From: Pedococcus badiiscoriae
GTDB lineage: Bacteria; Actinomycetota; Actinomycetes; Actinomycetales; Dermatophilaceae
Assembly: GCF_013408925.1 (NCBI RefSeq)
Contig: NZ_JACCAB010000001.1
Span: 2,790,001-2,854,000 of the forward strand
Length of the DNA stretch: 64,000 nucleotides
Reading direction: 5' to 3'
Both the position numbers and the translations under genes were made by a program. Shown here piece by piece: positions 44,780-53,315 of the stretch. Each line of letters opens with the position of its first letter. Position 1 is the stretch's first letter. Under the pieces are notes generated by a model. The model did not search any database and was not told the DNA's origin. It saw nothing but the letters and a program-made list of their open reading frames with translations.

Positions 44780-46597
44780 GTGGTCTTGACCTCGACGGGG
44801 ATGCAGGCGTTGCGCGGCCTGTCGGAGCTGATGAACCGTGCCAGCGGTCAGGAGAACCTGCAGGACGTGCTCGACCTGATCGTCGAGGGCGCGGCAGACG
44901 TCGTGGGTTTCCGGGTGGCCGCGGTCAGCCTCGTGCAGCCCGACGGTGACCTGGAGGTCGTCGCGGTGGGGGGCGACCCCGGGGCACGTCGAGAGCTGAT
45001 GGGGCGCCGCACCCCTCGCGCCATGGTCGAGGCCGAGTTCGCCATCGCGGAGCAGTGGGGCACGCTGCGGTTCGTCCCGGCGGACCGGCTTCCGTCGACG
45101 TCCCAGGCCGGCTGGGTGGCGGAGGGCTGGGAAGCCTCCGCGTCCGGCGACCCGGACTCCTGGGACAGCCTCGACACCCTGCACGCGCCCTTCTACGACG
45201 TCGCCGGCATCTGGCTGGGCATGATCTCCGTCGACCTCCCGCTCAGTGGCAAGCGCCCGGACGAGGTCCAGCAGGGACTGCTCGAGGTCTTCGCCAACCA
45301 GGCGGGCATCGCGATCAACGGCGCGCGGCAGCGAGTGGCCCTGGCGGAGCAGGCCCGTCTCGCCGCCGCCGTGCACACAGTCGCCCGCATCTCGCAGGAG
45401 ATCCTGGACCCCGCCCGTGCCGTGGAAGTCGTCGTCGAGCCTGTGCTGGAGGGCTTGCGGGGTTCCGCCATCTGGGTGCGCACGTTCGGTCATGAGACCG
45501 ACCCTTCCGACGGCAGCGTCGTCGCCCACTCCGGCCGCGGCGCGGCGGATGCCCCGGCCGAGGTCGTGAACCTGGTGCGCCGCGTGGCCCAACAGTGCTG
45601 GCGGGGCAGGACCGCGGCCCTGGTGCGTGAGGGATCCACCCACCCAGCGGGCCTGCTGACCGACGACGAGGTCGGCACGATGCTCGCGTTCACCGCTCCC
45701 TTCGGGGGCGGGGCCTGGATGCTCGCACCCATCGGGGCGGCCAACGAGTGCCTGGGACACCTCGTCATCACCCGCTCGGCGCAGGAACCCACCTGGAGTG
45801 ACGCGGAGGCGGCCTCCGCGCTGGAGATGGGCCGCGACATCGGGCGCGCCATCGTCAACGCGCGGCTCCTGGAGCTCGAGCGCCGCCTCGTCGACCAGTT
45901 CCGCGAGTCCGACCGGGCCAAGACCTCGCTGTTCGCCACCGTGGCGCACGAGCTGAAGAACCCCCTCAGCTCCATCGTCGGCCACCTGGAGCTGTTGCGC
46001 GACGACCCCACGTCGGACCCCGACTGGTCGCTGTCGGTCATGGATCGCAACACGCACCGGCTGCAGGACCTGGTCAACGACCTGCTCACCCTGGCGAAGG
46101 TCAGTGACCCGGACCGGCCGCTGGTCAGCTCCCGCGTCGACCTCGCCGACCTTGCCCAGGACGCCATCGACATGTTCCGGCCCGGCGCCGAGCAGCGCGG
46201 CATCTCCCTGAGCAGCGACCTCGTCGAGGGCGCCCAGGTGGTGGCAGGCAACGCCGACGAGCTGGCGCAGGTGGTCGACAACCTGGTGAGCAATGCCGTG
46301 AAGTTCAGCCCCGACCACGGCGTGGTGCGGCTGACCACGCGCCGGGAGGCCGACACGGTTGTCCTGCGGTGCTCCGACGAAGGGATGGGGATCTCCGAGC
46401 AGGACCAGCAGCTGCTGTTCACCGAGTTCTTCCGCAGCACCAACCCCGCCGCGCTCCAAGTGCCCGGTACTGGACTGGGACTGAGCATCGTCGCCCGGAT
46501 CATCGTGCGCCACGGCGGCGCGATCAGGGTGGAGTCCGAGCTGGGCAGTGGCACGACCTTCGAGGTCACCCTCCCGGTGCCCACGGACGCGACCTGA
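44780..46597 (+). CDS. GAF-domain sensor histidine kinase, orphan
   Basis: A 605-residue soluble kinase with no membrane segment. Two GAF-like sensor domains (about residues 20-180 and 200-360; FANQAGIAINGARQRVALAE ends the first) precede a HisKA helix with the phospho-histidine in FATVAHELKNPLSS near residue 394. A HATPase domain follows (DNLVSNAVKFSPDHG, DEGMGISEQD, GTGLGLSIVARIIVRHGG). No response regulator gene is adjacent, so its partner is elsewhere. GTG 44780 has little ribosome-site support. Confidence 0.9.
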   Translation: MVLTSTGMQALRGLSELMNRASGQENLQDVLDLIVEGAADVVGFRVAAVSLVQPDGDLEVVAVGGDPGARRELMGRRTPRAMVEAEFAIAEQWGTLRFVPADRLPSTSQAGWVAEGWEASASGDPDSWDSLDTLHAPFYDVAGIWLGMISVDLPLSGKRPDEVQQGLLEVFANQAGIAINGARQRVALAEQARLAAAVHTVARISQEILDPARAVEVVVEPVLEGLRGSAIWVRTFGHETDPSDGSVVAHSGRGAADAPAEVVNLVRRVAQQCWRGRTAALVREGSTHPAGLLTDDEVGTMLAFTAPFGGGAWMLAPIGAANECLGHLVITRSAQEPTWSDAEAASALEMGRDIGRAIVNARLLELERRLVDQFRESDRAKTSLFATVAHELKNPLSSIVGHLELLRDDPTSDPDWSLSVMDRNTHRLQDLVNDLLTLAKVSDPDRPLVSSRVDLADLAQDAIDMFRPGAEQRGISLSSDLVEGAQVVAGNADELAQVVDNLVSNAVKFSPDHGVVRLTTRREADTVVLRCSDEGMGISEQDQQLLFTEFFRSTNPAALQVPGTGLGLSIVARIIVRHGGAIRVESELGSGTTFEVTLPVPTDAT

Positions 46598-46649
46598 CAG
46601 AATGTCGCACGCAGTCCGAACGCGGCGCCAGCGCCGACCGTGACGACGC

Positions 46650-46722
46650 GGGCCTGTAGCTCAGTTGGTAGAGCGCCACGTTTACACCGTGGATGTCGTC
46701 GGTTCGAGCCCGGCCGGGCCCA
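46650..46722 (+). tRNA. tRNA-Val (anticodon TAC)
   Basis: A complete 73-base tRNA. Acceptor GGGCCTG pairs with CGGGCCC, the anticodon stem CCACG/CGTGG encloses loop TTTACAC with anticodon TAC at 46683-46685, and the T loop is TTCGAGC. The discriminator is A. CCA is not encoded; the next bases are C and then the ATG of the Nif3 gene. It must therefore be cut out of a transcript that continues into the protein gene. Confidence 0.97.
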
Positions 46723-46723
46723 C

Positions 46724-47584
46724 ATGCACCCCACCCTGGCTGACGTCGTCCTTGTGCTGGAGGACCTCTACCCGCCGTCGACGGCCCAGTCCTGGGACCA
46801 GGTCGGGCTGGTGGCCGGGGACCTCGCCCAGCCGGTGCGACGCATCCACTTCGCCGTCGACCCCACCCTGGCGGTCATCGAGGAGGCGCGCGCCCTCGGC
46901 GCGGACCTCGTGGTGACGCACCACCCCCTGCTGCTGCGCGGCATACACAGCGTGGCCACAACCGGAGCCAAGGGCGCCACGGTCACGGCGCTGCTCGTCC
47001 ACGACATCGCGCTCTACGTCGCGCACACCAACGCCGACGTCGCGTCGCCCGGGGTCAACGACGCCCTCGCCCTGGCGTGCGGGCTCGTCGACGTCGAGCC
47101 GCTCGCCGTCGTCGAGGGTCAGCCGCTGGGTCGGGTCGGGCGCCTGACTGAACCACGGTCGCTGGCCGACTTCACCACGTCCCTGTATGCCGCCCTGCCG
47201 CCCTCCGCGGGTGGTCTGCGGGTGGCCGGCCCGGCAGACGCGCGGGTCGAGCGCGTCGCCGTGATGGGCGGCGCCGGGGACGACCTGTTCGACCACGTCC
47301 GGGCGAGCGGCGCCGACGTGTACGTCACCGCCGACCTGCGGCACCACCCGGTCCTCGAGGCCCGTGAGGAGTCACGGGGAGGTCCGCCGTACCTCGTCGA
47401 CGCAGGTCACTGGGCCACCGAGTCGCTCTGGCTCGAGGGCGCCGCGGACCGGGTCCGGACCGCGATTGCGGGTGGCGGCGACGGGGCCCCTAAGGTGGAG
47501 ACCCACATCTCGACACTGCGCACCGACCCCTGGGACTTCGTCGTCGGTGCCGAACCGCCCGCTGGTCCTGGAGGTACGTCCTGA
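46724..47584 (+). CDS. Nif3-like dinuclear metal centre protein
   Basis: A 286-residue protein of the Nif3/YbgI/YqfO family with a two-metal site: LVVTHHPLLLRG, VAHTNADVASPG and C-terminal DAGHWATESLWLE carry the ligands. Its role is unsettled (GTP cyclohydrolase I type 2 has been proposed for relatives). MHPTLADVVLVLEDLYP matches the family N-terminus, so the ATG at 46724 is secure although it lies one base after tRNA-Val. It heads an operon with the zinc-ribbon and RNase H/phosphatase genes, as in mycobacteria. Confidence 0.9.
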   Translation: MHPTLADVVLVLEDLYPPSTAQSWDQVGLVAGDLAQPVRRIHFAVDPTLAVIEEARALGADLVVTHHPLLLRGIHSVATTGAKGATVTALLVHDIALYVAHTNADVASPGVNDALALACGLVDVEPLAVVEGQPLGRVGRLTEPRSLADFTTSLYAALPPSAGGLRVAGPADARVERVAVMGGAGDDLFDHVRASGADVYVTADLRHHPVLEAREESRGGPPYLVDAGHWATESLWLEGAADRVRTAIAGGGDGAPKVETHISTLRTDPWDFVVGAEPPAGPGGTS

Positions 47585-48321
47585 AAGCCGACCCGTCCCG
47601 TCAGTGGCGACTGCTCGACCTGCAGGCGATCGACACCCGTCTGGACCAGCTCGAGCACGCCCGCAAGACCCTGCCCGAGCACGCCGTGCTGGCCGACCTC
47701 CAGACCAAGGCGGCCGGTCTCGACTCCCTGCTGGTGCGAGCCCGGACCGAGCTCGGCGACATCCAGCGTGAGGTCGCCAAGGCAGAGGCCGACGTGCAGC
47801 TCGTCCGCGACCGGGCGGCGCGCGACCAGGCCCGGCTGGACTCCGGCGCGGGGTCGGCCAAGGACCTGCAGGCGATCCAGCACGAGCTCGCCTCCCTGGT
47901 CCGACGCCAGTCCGAGCTCGAGGACGTCGAGATCGAGGTGATGGAGCGGGCCGAGGACGCCGAGTCCGCCGTCGCCCAGCTCGAGGTCGAGCACACGACG
48001 CTGGCCGCTCAGCTCACCGCGGCGACGGAGGCGAGGGACGCGGCGCTGGCCGACCTCGAGCTCGAGGCCACCAAGGTCGCTGCGCCTCGCGCCGACATCG
48101 TCGCCGGCGTGGGGGAGGACCTCGTCGCGCTGTACGAGAAGATCCGCGTGCAGAGCGGGGGTCTCGCTGCGGCAGCCCTGCGGCAGCGTCGCTGCGGTGG
48201 GTGCCAGCTCGAGCTCAACAACGTCGACATGAACCGCATCAAGGCGGCTCCTGCAGACGAGCTGCTGCGCTGCGAGGAGTGCCGCCGCATCCTCGTGCGT
48301 ACCGCCGAGTCCGGCCTCTGA
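47581..48321 (+). CDS. C4-type zinc-ribbon coiled-coil protein, CTG start
   Basis: A 246-residue protein. Residues 1-180 form a long coiled coil (KADPSRQWRLLDLQAIDTRL near the start). A C-terminal zinc ribbon has CGGCQLELN and CEECRRILV, so the metal ligands are four cysteines. Conservation of the KADPS...QAIDTRLDQLE opening requires starting at CTG 47581, which has GGAGG six bases upstream and overlaps the Nif3 stop as CTGA. The next in-frame GTG (47674) would remove about 31 conserved residues. Related to CdsZ/Rv2229c-type proteins of uncertain role. Confidence 0.88.
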   Translation: MKADPSRQWRLLDLQAIDTRLDQLEHARKTLPEHAVLADLQTKAAGLDSLLVRARTELGDIQREVAKAEADVQLVRDRAARDQARLDSGAGSAKDLQAIQHELASLVRRQSELEDVEIEVMERAEDAESAVAQLEVEHTTLAAQLTAATEARDAALADLELEATKVAAPRADIVAGVGEDLVALYEKIRVQSGGLAAAALRQRRCGGCQLELNNVDMNRIKAAPADELLRCEECRRILVRTAESGL

Positions 48322-48324
48322 GCC

Positions 48325-49533
48325 GTGCCGCCGAGTGGCCAGATGACTGGACGCGCGCTCGTCGTCGAGGCTGACGGTGGTTCTCGCGGCAACCCCGGGG
48401 TCGCCGGGTACGGCGCCCTGGTGCGTGACGCCGTCACGGGGCGGGTGCTCTGGGAGGGCGCCGAGCCGCTGGGCAAGGAGTCCAACAACGTCGCGGAGTA
48501 CTCCGGTCTCATCGCCGGCCTGAGGGCGGTCCTACGGATCGACGCCGGCGCGGATGTCGAGGCGCGGATGGACTCCAAGCTCGTCGTCGAGCAGATGGCG
48601 GGGCGCTGGAAGATCAAGCACCCGGACATGCGCACGCTCGCCCTCGAGGCCCGCGACCTGGCGGCCAGGATCAGCGCGGCGGGTGGGTCGGTGACGTTCA
48701 CGTGGATCCCGCGCGAGCAGAACAAGGACGCCGACGCCCTGTCGAACGCCGGCATGGACGGACGGACGATCGACCGCATGCTGGGCGGCAGCGCGACCGG
48801 GGACGCGATCGGCGGCAGCGCGAGCGGGGACGCGACCGATCCGACCAACGGCGAGGTGGTCGACGAGGTGGTCGACGAGCTCATCGACCCCCAGCCCAGC
48901 CCGCCGGCCGCCGGCCCGTGGGAGGGGACGCCGACCCGGATCGTGCTGGTGCGCCACGGGATCACCGACTTCACTGTCGCGTCGCGCCTCGACGGTCGCG
49001 GTGGCGCCGACCCGTCGCTCAACACCGCCGGTCAGGCCCAGGCTGCCGCCGCCGGGCGCGCCACCGCGCACCTCCTCGGCGGCTCGTCCGCCCGCGTCGT
49101 CACCTCCTCACTGGCCCGGGCGCGCGAGACCGGCGCCGCGGTGGCCGAGGCGATCGGGGCCGCTCCTGTCGTCGACGCCGACTGGGACGAGCAGGACTTC
49201 GGCGACTGGGACGGCGCGGCCATCCCCGACCTGGTCCGCGACCACCCGGCCGAGCTGACCGCGATGCGCGAGGACCCGGCATACCGTCGTCCGGGCGGGG
49301 AGTCGCACGAGGAGCTGGCGGCACGGGTCGTCGCCGCGTTCGAGCGGGTGGTGGCCGCCGGCGGCACGTCGGTCGTGGTCTGCCACCGCAAGCCGATCAT
49401 GTGCGTGCTCGCCCATGTCCTGGGGATCCCGCACGACAAGGTGTGGCGCCTCGCTGCGGCCCCTGGCTCGCTGACGGCGCTCGAGGTCTGGCCGGACGGC
49501 AACGTCTCGGTCGCGTTCACCAACCGCACCTGA
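48325..49533 (+). CDS. Bifunctional RNase HI / CobC-like phosphatase
   Basis: A 402-residue fusion. The RNase HI domain (residues 5-140) has VVEADGGSRGNPGVAGYG, the ESNNVAEYSGLIAGL glutamate, the DSKLVVEQM aspartate and IPREQNKDADALSNAGMD. A linker holds two GGSAxGDA repeats. The C-terminal histidine-phosphatase domain has IVLVRHGITDF and VVVCHRKPIM. The arrangement is that of Mycobacterium tuberculosis Rv2228c. It removes RNA from RNA-DNA hybrids and may dephosphorylate alpha-ribazole phosphate. Start is GTG 48325 or ATG 48343. Confidence 0.93.
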   Translation: MPPSGQMTGRALVVEADGGSRGNPGVAGYGALVRDAVTGRVLWEGAEPLGKESNNVAEYSGLIAGLRAVLRIDAGADVEARMDSKLVVEQMAGRWKIKHPDMRTLALEARDLAARISAAGGSVTFTWIPREQNKDADALSNAGMDGRTIDRMLGGSATGDAIGGSASGDATDPTNGEVVDEVVDELIDPQPSPPAAGPWEGTPTRIVLVRHGITDFTVASRLDGRGGADPSLNTAGQAQAAAAGRATAHLLGGSSARVVTSSLARARETGAAVAEAIGAAPVVDADWDEQDFGDWDGAAIPDLVRDHPAELTAMREDPAYRRPGGESHEELAARVVAAFERVVAAGGTSVVVCHRKPIMCVLAHVLGIPHDKVWRLAAAPGSLTALEVWPDGNVSVAFTNRT

Positions 49534-49621
49534 CGTCGCGAGGGGTGCTCTGGGTGGGAGCGTCCAGTCCACGACGTGGGCCCCTCGTCTCGCCATGTGG
49601 CGGGAGTTCTACGCTGGCGCC

Positions 49622-50044
49622 ATGAGTGCTGAGTCATACGCCGGAGACGTCGGCCCCCAGGAGGCGTATGCCGCGCTGGCGGCCGAGGAGGACGCCGTCC
49701 TGGTCGACGTGCGGACCGCCGCGGAGTGGAGCTATGTCGGCCTCCCGGACCTGTCGCCGATCGGCAAGCGCGTGGTCTGTGTCGAGTGGCAGCGCTTTCC
49801 CGACGGTGCGGTCAACGGTGACTTCGTCGAGCAGCTCCAGGACGCCGGGCTCCCCGACGGGGCGCCGATCTACTTCATCTGCCGTTCCGGCGTGCGGTCG
49901 GTCGCCGCGGCACAGGCCGCGTCGAGGGCTGGCCTCGGTCCGGCCTACAACGTGCTGGAAGGCTTCGAAGGTCCCCACGACGAGCACGGCCACCGGGCCG
50001 TGGCCGGGTGGAAGAACGCCGGTCTTCCGTGGCGGCAGGGGTGA
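49622..50044 (+). CDS. Single-domain rhodanese
   Basis: A 140-residue rhodanese with the persulfide-forming cysteine in YFICRSGVRSVAAAQAA and the family segment AVLVDVRTAAEWSYVGLPDL. It is fused to metZ at the level of translation: the metZ GTG overlaps its TGA. The same pairing exists in mycobacteria (Rv0390-metZ), which suggests it supplies sulfane sulfur for homocysteine formation; that is inference. ATG 49622 lies six bases after TACGCT (49610-49615) and lacks a ribosome site. Confidence 0.93.
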   Translation: MSAESYAGDVGPQEAYAALAAEEDAVLVDVRTAAEWSYVGLPDLSPIGKRVVCVEWQRFPDGAVNGDFVEQLQDAGLPDGAPIYFICRSGVRSVAAAQAASRAGLGPAYNVLEGFEGPHDEHGHRAVAGWKNAGLPWRQG

Positions 50045-51240
50045 GCGACGTGACGCCGGAACCCAGGTCCCAGCACAGGTTTCGCCCCGACACCATCGCG
50101 GTGCGCGGCGGCCTGAACCGCAGCAACTTCGACGAGACGGCCGAGGCGCTCTACCTCACGTCCGGGTTCGTCTACGAGAGCGCCGAGCAGGCCGAGGCGG
50201 CCTTCAAGGACGAGGTCGACCACTTCATCTACTCGCGCTACGGCAACCCCACCGTGACCATGTTCGAGCAGCGGCTGCGCGAGCTCGAGGGGGCGGAGGC
50301 CTGTTTTGCCACGGCATCCGGGATGTCCGCGGTGTTCGTGGCCCTCGCCGCCCTGCTGGGCCAGGGCGACCGGGTCGTGTCGTCGCGCGGCCTGTTCGGC
50401 TCGTGCTTCGTCATCCTCGACGAGATCCTGCCGCGGTGGGGCGTCGAGACCGTCTTCGTCGACGGCCCCGACCTCGACCAGTGGCGTGAGGCGCTGTCGG
50501 AGCCGACCCAGGCCGTCTTCTTCGAGACCCCCAGCAACCCGATGCAGGAGCTCGTCGACATGCGCGCCGTGTCCGACCTCGCCCACGCCGCAGGGGCGCA
50601 GGTCGTGGTCGACAACGTCTTCGGGACCCCGGTGTTCTCCAAGCCGCTGGAGCACGGCGCCGACGTGGTCGTGTACTCGGCCACCAAGCACATCGACGGC
50701 CAGGGCCGCACCCTCGGGGGCGCCGTGCTGGGCACCGCCGAGTTCATCGACGGACCCGTGAAGAACCTGATGCGCCACACCGGCCCGTCGATGTCGCCGT
50801 TCAACGCCTGGGTGCTCGTCAAGGGCCTGGAGACGCTGTCCCTGCGGGTCGAGAAGCAGGCCGCCAACGCCCTGGCGGTGGCGGAGGCGCTGGAGGGGCA
50901 CCCCTCGGTGACCAAGGTGCTCTACCCCTGGCTGCCCTCCTTCCCCCAGCACGACCTCGCGCGTCGCCAGATGCTCGGGGGCGGGACCGTGGTGACCTTC
51001 GAGCTCGACGGAGGCAAGGCCGAGGCGTTCGCCCTGCTGAACGCGCTGCGGGTCGTCGACATCAGCAACAACCTCGGTGACGCGAAGTCCATGGTCACGC
51101 ACCCGGCCACCACGACCCACCGCCGGCTCACCCCGGAGGCGCGCGCCGCCGTCGGGATCACCGACGGCACCGTGCGCATCTCGGTCGGGCTCGAGCACGT
51201 CCAGGACGTCATCGAGGACCTCGTCCGCGGGCTCGGCTGA
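50041..51240 (+). CDS. metZ: O-succinylhomoserine sulfhydrylase
   Basis: A 399-residue PLP enzyme of the Cys/Met family making homocysteine from an O-acylhomoserine and sulfide. It shows IAVRGGLNRSNFDETAEALY, the FIYSRYGNPTVTMFEQRL motif, CFATASGMSAVF, and the PLP lysine in VVYSATKHIDGQGRTLGG. The start at GTG 50041 overlaps the rhodanese stop (GTGA). Assignment to MetZ rather than MetB or MetY rests on the ALYLTSGFVY opening and the rhodanese partner. Confidence 0.92.
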   Translation: MSDVTPEPRSQHRFRPDTIAVRGGLNRSNFDETAEALYLTSGFVYESAEQAEAAFKDEVDHFIYSRYGNPTVTMFEQRLRELEGAEACFATASGMSAVFVALAALLGQGDRVVSSRGLFGSCFVILDEILPRWGVETVFVDGPDLDQWREALSEPTQAVFFETPSNPMQELVDMRAVSDLAHAAGAQVVVDNVFGTPVFSKPLEHGADVVVYSATKHIDGQGRTLGGAVLGTAEFIDGPVKNLMRHTGPSMSPFNAWVLVKGLETLSLRVEKQAANALAVAEALEGHPSVTKVLYPWLPSFPQHDLARRQMLGGGTVVTFELDGGKAEAFALLNALRVVDISNNLGDAKSMVTHPATTTHRRLTPEARAAVGITDGTVRISVGLEHVQDVIEDLVRGLG

Positions 51241-51285
51241 CCCTCGCCCGGACGACCGCGAGCTGGCCGCACCGGGGTCAGCGGG

Positions 51286-52116
51286 TCAGTGACGCCGGAA
51301 GTGGGGTTCGAGCTGTGGCCAGGTGGCCTCGAACCTCGTGAGCGCCCGCTCCCTGGCGGTTGCCTCCACGTCGAACAGCAGCAGGTAGCTCGCGATCCGC
51401 GCCGGGTCCCGCTCGTGGGCGGCCAGTGCGCGGAGCAGGCCGATGCTGACCACCGCGTCGTGGTGCTCACCCAGCGCCTCCTGCACCGCCCCGGCCTGGG
51501 CCGCACCCGCCACGACCCGCTTGCCGCAGGACGTACCGAGGGCGTCGCAGGCGTACCGCAGCCTGCGCAGCGACTTGCGCAGCTCGTGCAGGGCCTCGTC
51601 GCGCAGCTGGTCGTCGGCGGCGGCCAGGTAGGCCGCGTGGCGCGCACGGGTGCGCTTCCACACGCGTCGGACGGCGCGGCGCAGCTCGCGTCGCGGGGGC
51701 CGCGCGGTCGCCGAGGCGCCCGCCGCGAGCAGGGCCGGTGAGAGTGCCTCGAACCGAGGTGAGCCCAGGGCGGTGCGCAGGTTGGTCGTCGCCTGCTCGA
51801 GCGCCTCGGTCAGGGCCTGCTCGACCCGGGCGGGCGCCTCGTGGCTCGCGGTCAGCCTGGACTCCAGCACCTCGGCGTCCCGGAAGGTGCCCAGCTGCCC
51901 GCCGAGCCAGGACAGCTCACCGACCACGGCCTCTGCGTCGGGGAGGTCCAGCACACCGCCGAACGAGGTGAGGCAGGCAGACGCGCGCCGGGCCGTGGTG
52001 CGCATCTGGTGGGCGGCATCCGGGGCTCCCGCCAGCACGGTCGGTGCGAGCTCCTCCAGCCGAGTCGCCAGGTCGCGCAGGTAGCGGCCGACGTCGCGAC
52101 CTGCCCGCGGGTTCAT
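51286..52116 (-). CDS. CHAD-domain protein
   Basis: A 276-residue helical protein rich in Arg and Ala. It has the conserved histidines and basic residues of CHAD domains: DAAHQMRTTARRASACLTSF, the DEALHELRKSLRRLRYACDA motif and QEALGEHHDAVVSIGLLRAL. CHAD domains bind polyphosphate. No CYTH (triphosphatase) domain is fused. ATG 52116 is preceded by TAGAAC six bases upstream, a near match to the leaderless hexamer. It lies on the same strand as the permease. Confidence 0.88.
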   Translation of the reverse strand: MNPRAGRDVGRYLRDLATRLEELAPTVLAGAPDAAHQMRTTARRASACLTSFGGVLDLPDAEAVVGELSWLGGQLGTFRDAEVLESRLTASHEAPARVEQALTEALEQATTNLRTALGSPRFEALSPALLAAGASATARPPRRELRRAVRRVWKRTRARHAAYLAAADDQLRDEALHELRKSLRRLRYACDALGTSCGKRVVAGAAQAGAVQEALGEHHDAVVSIGLLRALAAHERDPARIASYLLLFDVEATARERALTRFEATWPQLEPHFRRH

Positions 52117-52171
52117 GGCCCCGTTCTACCGGACGGGGAGTGAGCGGGCGCCCAGCTCGACCGGGGCGGCC

Positions 52172-53299
52172 TCACGAGGCCACCGCGAGCGCCGCGAGCG
52201 CGAGTCCCGCGGCCGCGACGGCGCAGAGCAGTCCCTGCACCGCGAGCGCCCCGATCGAGATGTGGATGCCGCGTGCCCGGCAGCGCTGCGCCCACAGCAG
52301 GGTGGCGAGGGAGGCCCAGGGGGTGACGAGGGGCGCGACGTTCACGCCGATCAGGAGCGCCATCAGACGGGAAGGCGCATCCGAGGTCACCGACTCGAGG
52401 GCGATGTAGGCGGGCAGGTTGTTGACCGTGTTGGCGGCCAGGGCCCCCACCCCCGCCACCCGGACGAGGTCCACGGACGTCGTGCCCTGGCCGGCGAGAG
52501 ACGCCAGGGCGGGTTGGAGCCCGACCTGGAGGGCCGCGTCGATGACGACGAACAGCGCCGCGACGGCAAGGGCCATCCGCCACGGCACCTTCAGGTCGCG
52601 CACCAGGTCGCGGTCGCGGGCCCACGCGGCGGCGACCAGCACCCCGGCCGCGATCGACGACACCCAGGCCGGGGACAGTCCCACCGCGAAGAGGGGACCG
52701 ACGGCGAGGCAGACCGCACCCGCCACCCGCAGCAGGACCTGGTCGTGCGGGTCGGGCGGCGCGTCCGGCAGGTACCGTCCGCCCAGCTCCCGACGGTGCA
52801 GCACGGCGAGGACCACCACGGTGCCGACCACTGCGCCCACGGCGGGGAGGGCGGCGAGCCGTACGTAGCCGGCGTGCCCGACCCCCAGCAGGGCGAAGTG
52901 GTTGAGGGCCAACAGGTTGGTGAGGTTCGAGACGGGCAGCAGCAGGCTGGCGGTGTTGGCGATCCACAGGGTGGTGAGGGCGAACGGGACCGGTGAGATG
53001 TTGAGCTGGGCCGCGATGGCCAGGCCGACCGGGGTCAACAGCACGGCCGTCGTGTCGAGGCTGAGCACGACCGTGCAGGCCACCGCGACGAGCACGAACA
53101 GCAGCCACAGCAGGGGAGTGCGGTGCCGCCCGGCGCGAGTGGCCCAGTGGCCAGCGACGTCGAAAACCCCTGCTGCGTCAGCGATCTCGGCGACCACGGT
53201 GATCGCGACGAAGAAGACGAGCACGGGCAGCACCCGCACGAGGACGTCGCCGAGCTGGGAGACGTTCACTGCGGAGACGTTCACTGCGCAGACGTTCAC
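52172..53299 (-). CDS. ArsB/SLC13-type anion permease
   Basis: A 375-residue transporter with about eleven hydrophobic segments. Ion-transporter-superfamily hallmarks are LSLDTTAVLLTPVGLAIAA, IANTASLLLPVSNLTNLLAL and the mirrored ANTVNNLPAYIALESV. The substrate may be arsenite, sulfate or a dicarboxylate. The N-terminus holds a 5-residue repeat VNVCA-VNVSA-VNVSQ encoded by 15-bp DNA repeats, so starts at GTG 53299, 53284 or 53269 are equally possible. It follows yaaA on the same strand. Confidence 0.82.
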   Translation of the reverse strand: MNVCAVNVSAVNVSQLGDVLVRVLPVLVFFVAITVVAEIADAAGVFDVAGHWATRAGRHRTPLLWLLFVLVAVACTVVLSLDTTAVLLTPVGLAIAAQLNISPVPFALTTLWIANTASLLLPVSNLTNLLALNHFALLGVGHAGYVRLAALPAVGAVVGTVVVLAVLHRRELGGRYLPDAPPDPHDQVLLRVAGAVCLAVGPLFAVGLSPAWVSSIAAGVLVAAAWARDRDLVRDLKVPWRMALAVAALFVVIDAALQVGLQPALASLAGQGTTSVDLVRVAGVGALAANTVNNLPAYIALESVTSDAPSRLMALLIGVNVAPLVTPWASLATLLWAQRCRARGIHISIGALAVQGLLCAVAAAGLALAALAVAS

Positions 53300-53306
53300 A
53301 GCGCAG
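53262..53306. repeat. Three 15-bp tandem repeats at the permease start
   Basis: GACGTTCACTGCGGA (53262-53276), GACGTTCACTGCGCA (53277-53291) and GACGTTCACAGCGCA (53292-53306) differ at one or two positions. On the minus strand each copy holds a GTG codon in frame with the permease, so copy number sets how many alternative starts exist. It is a likely site of length variation between strains. Confidence 0.85.
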
Positions 53307-53315
53307 CGGGGGTGG

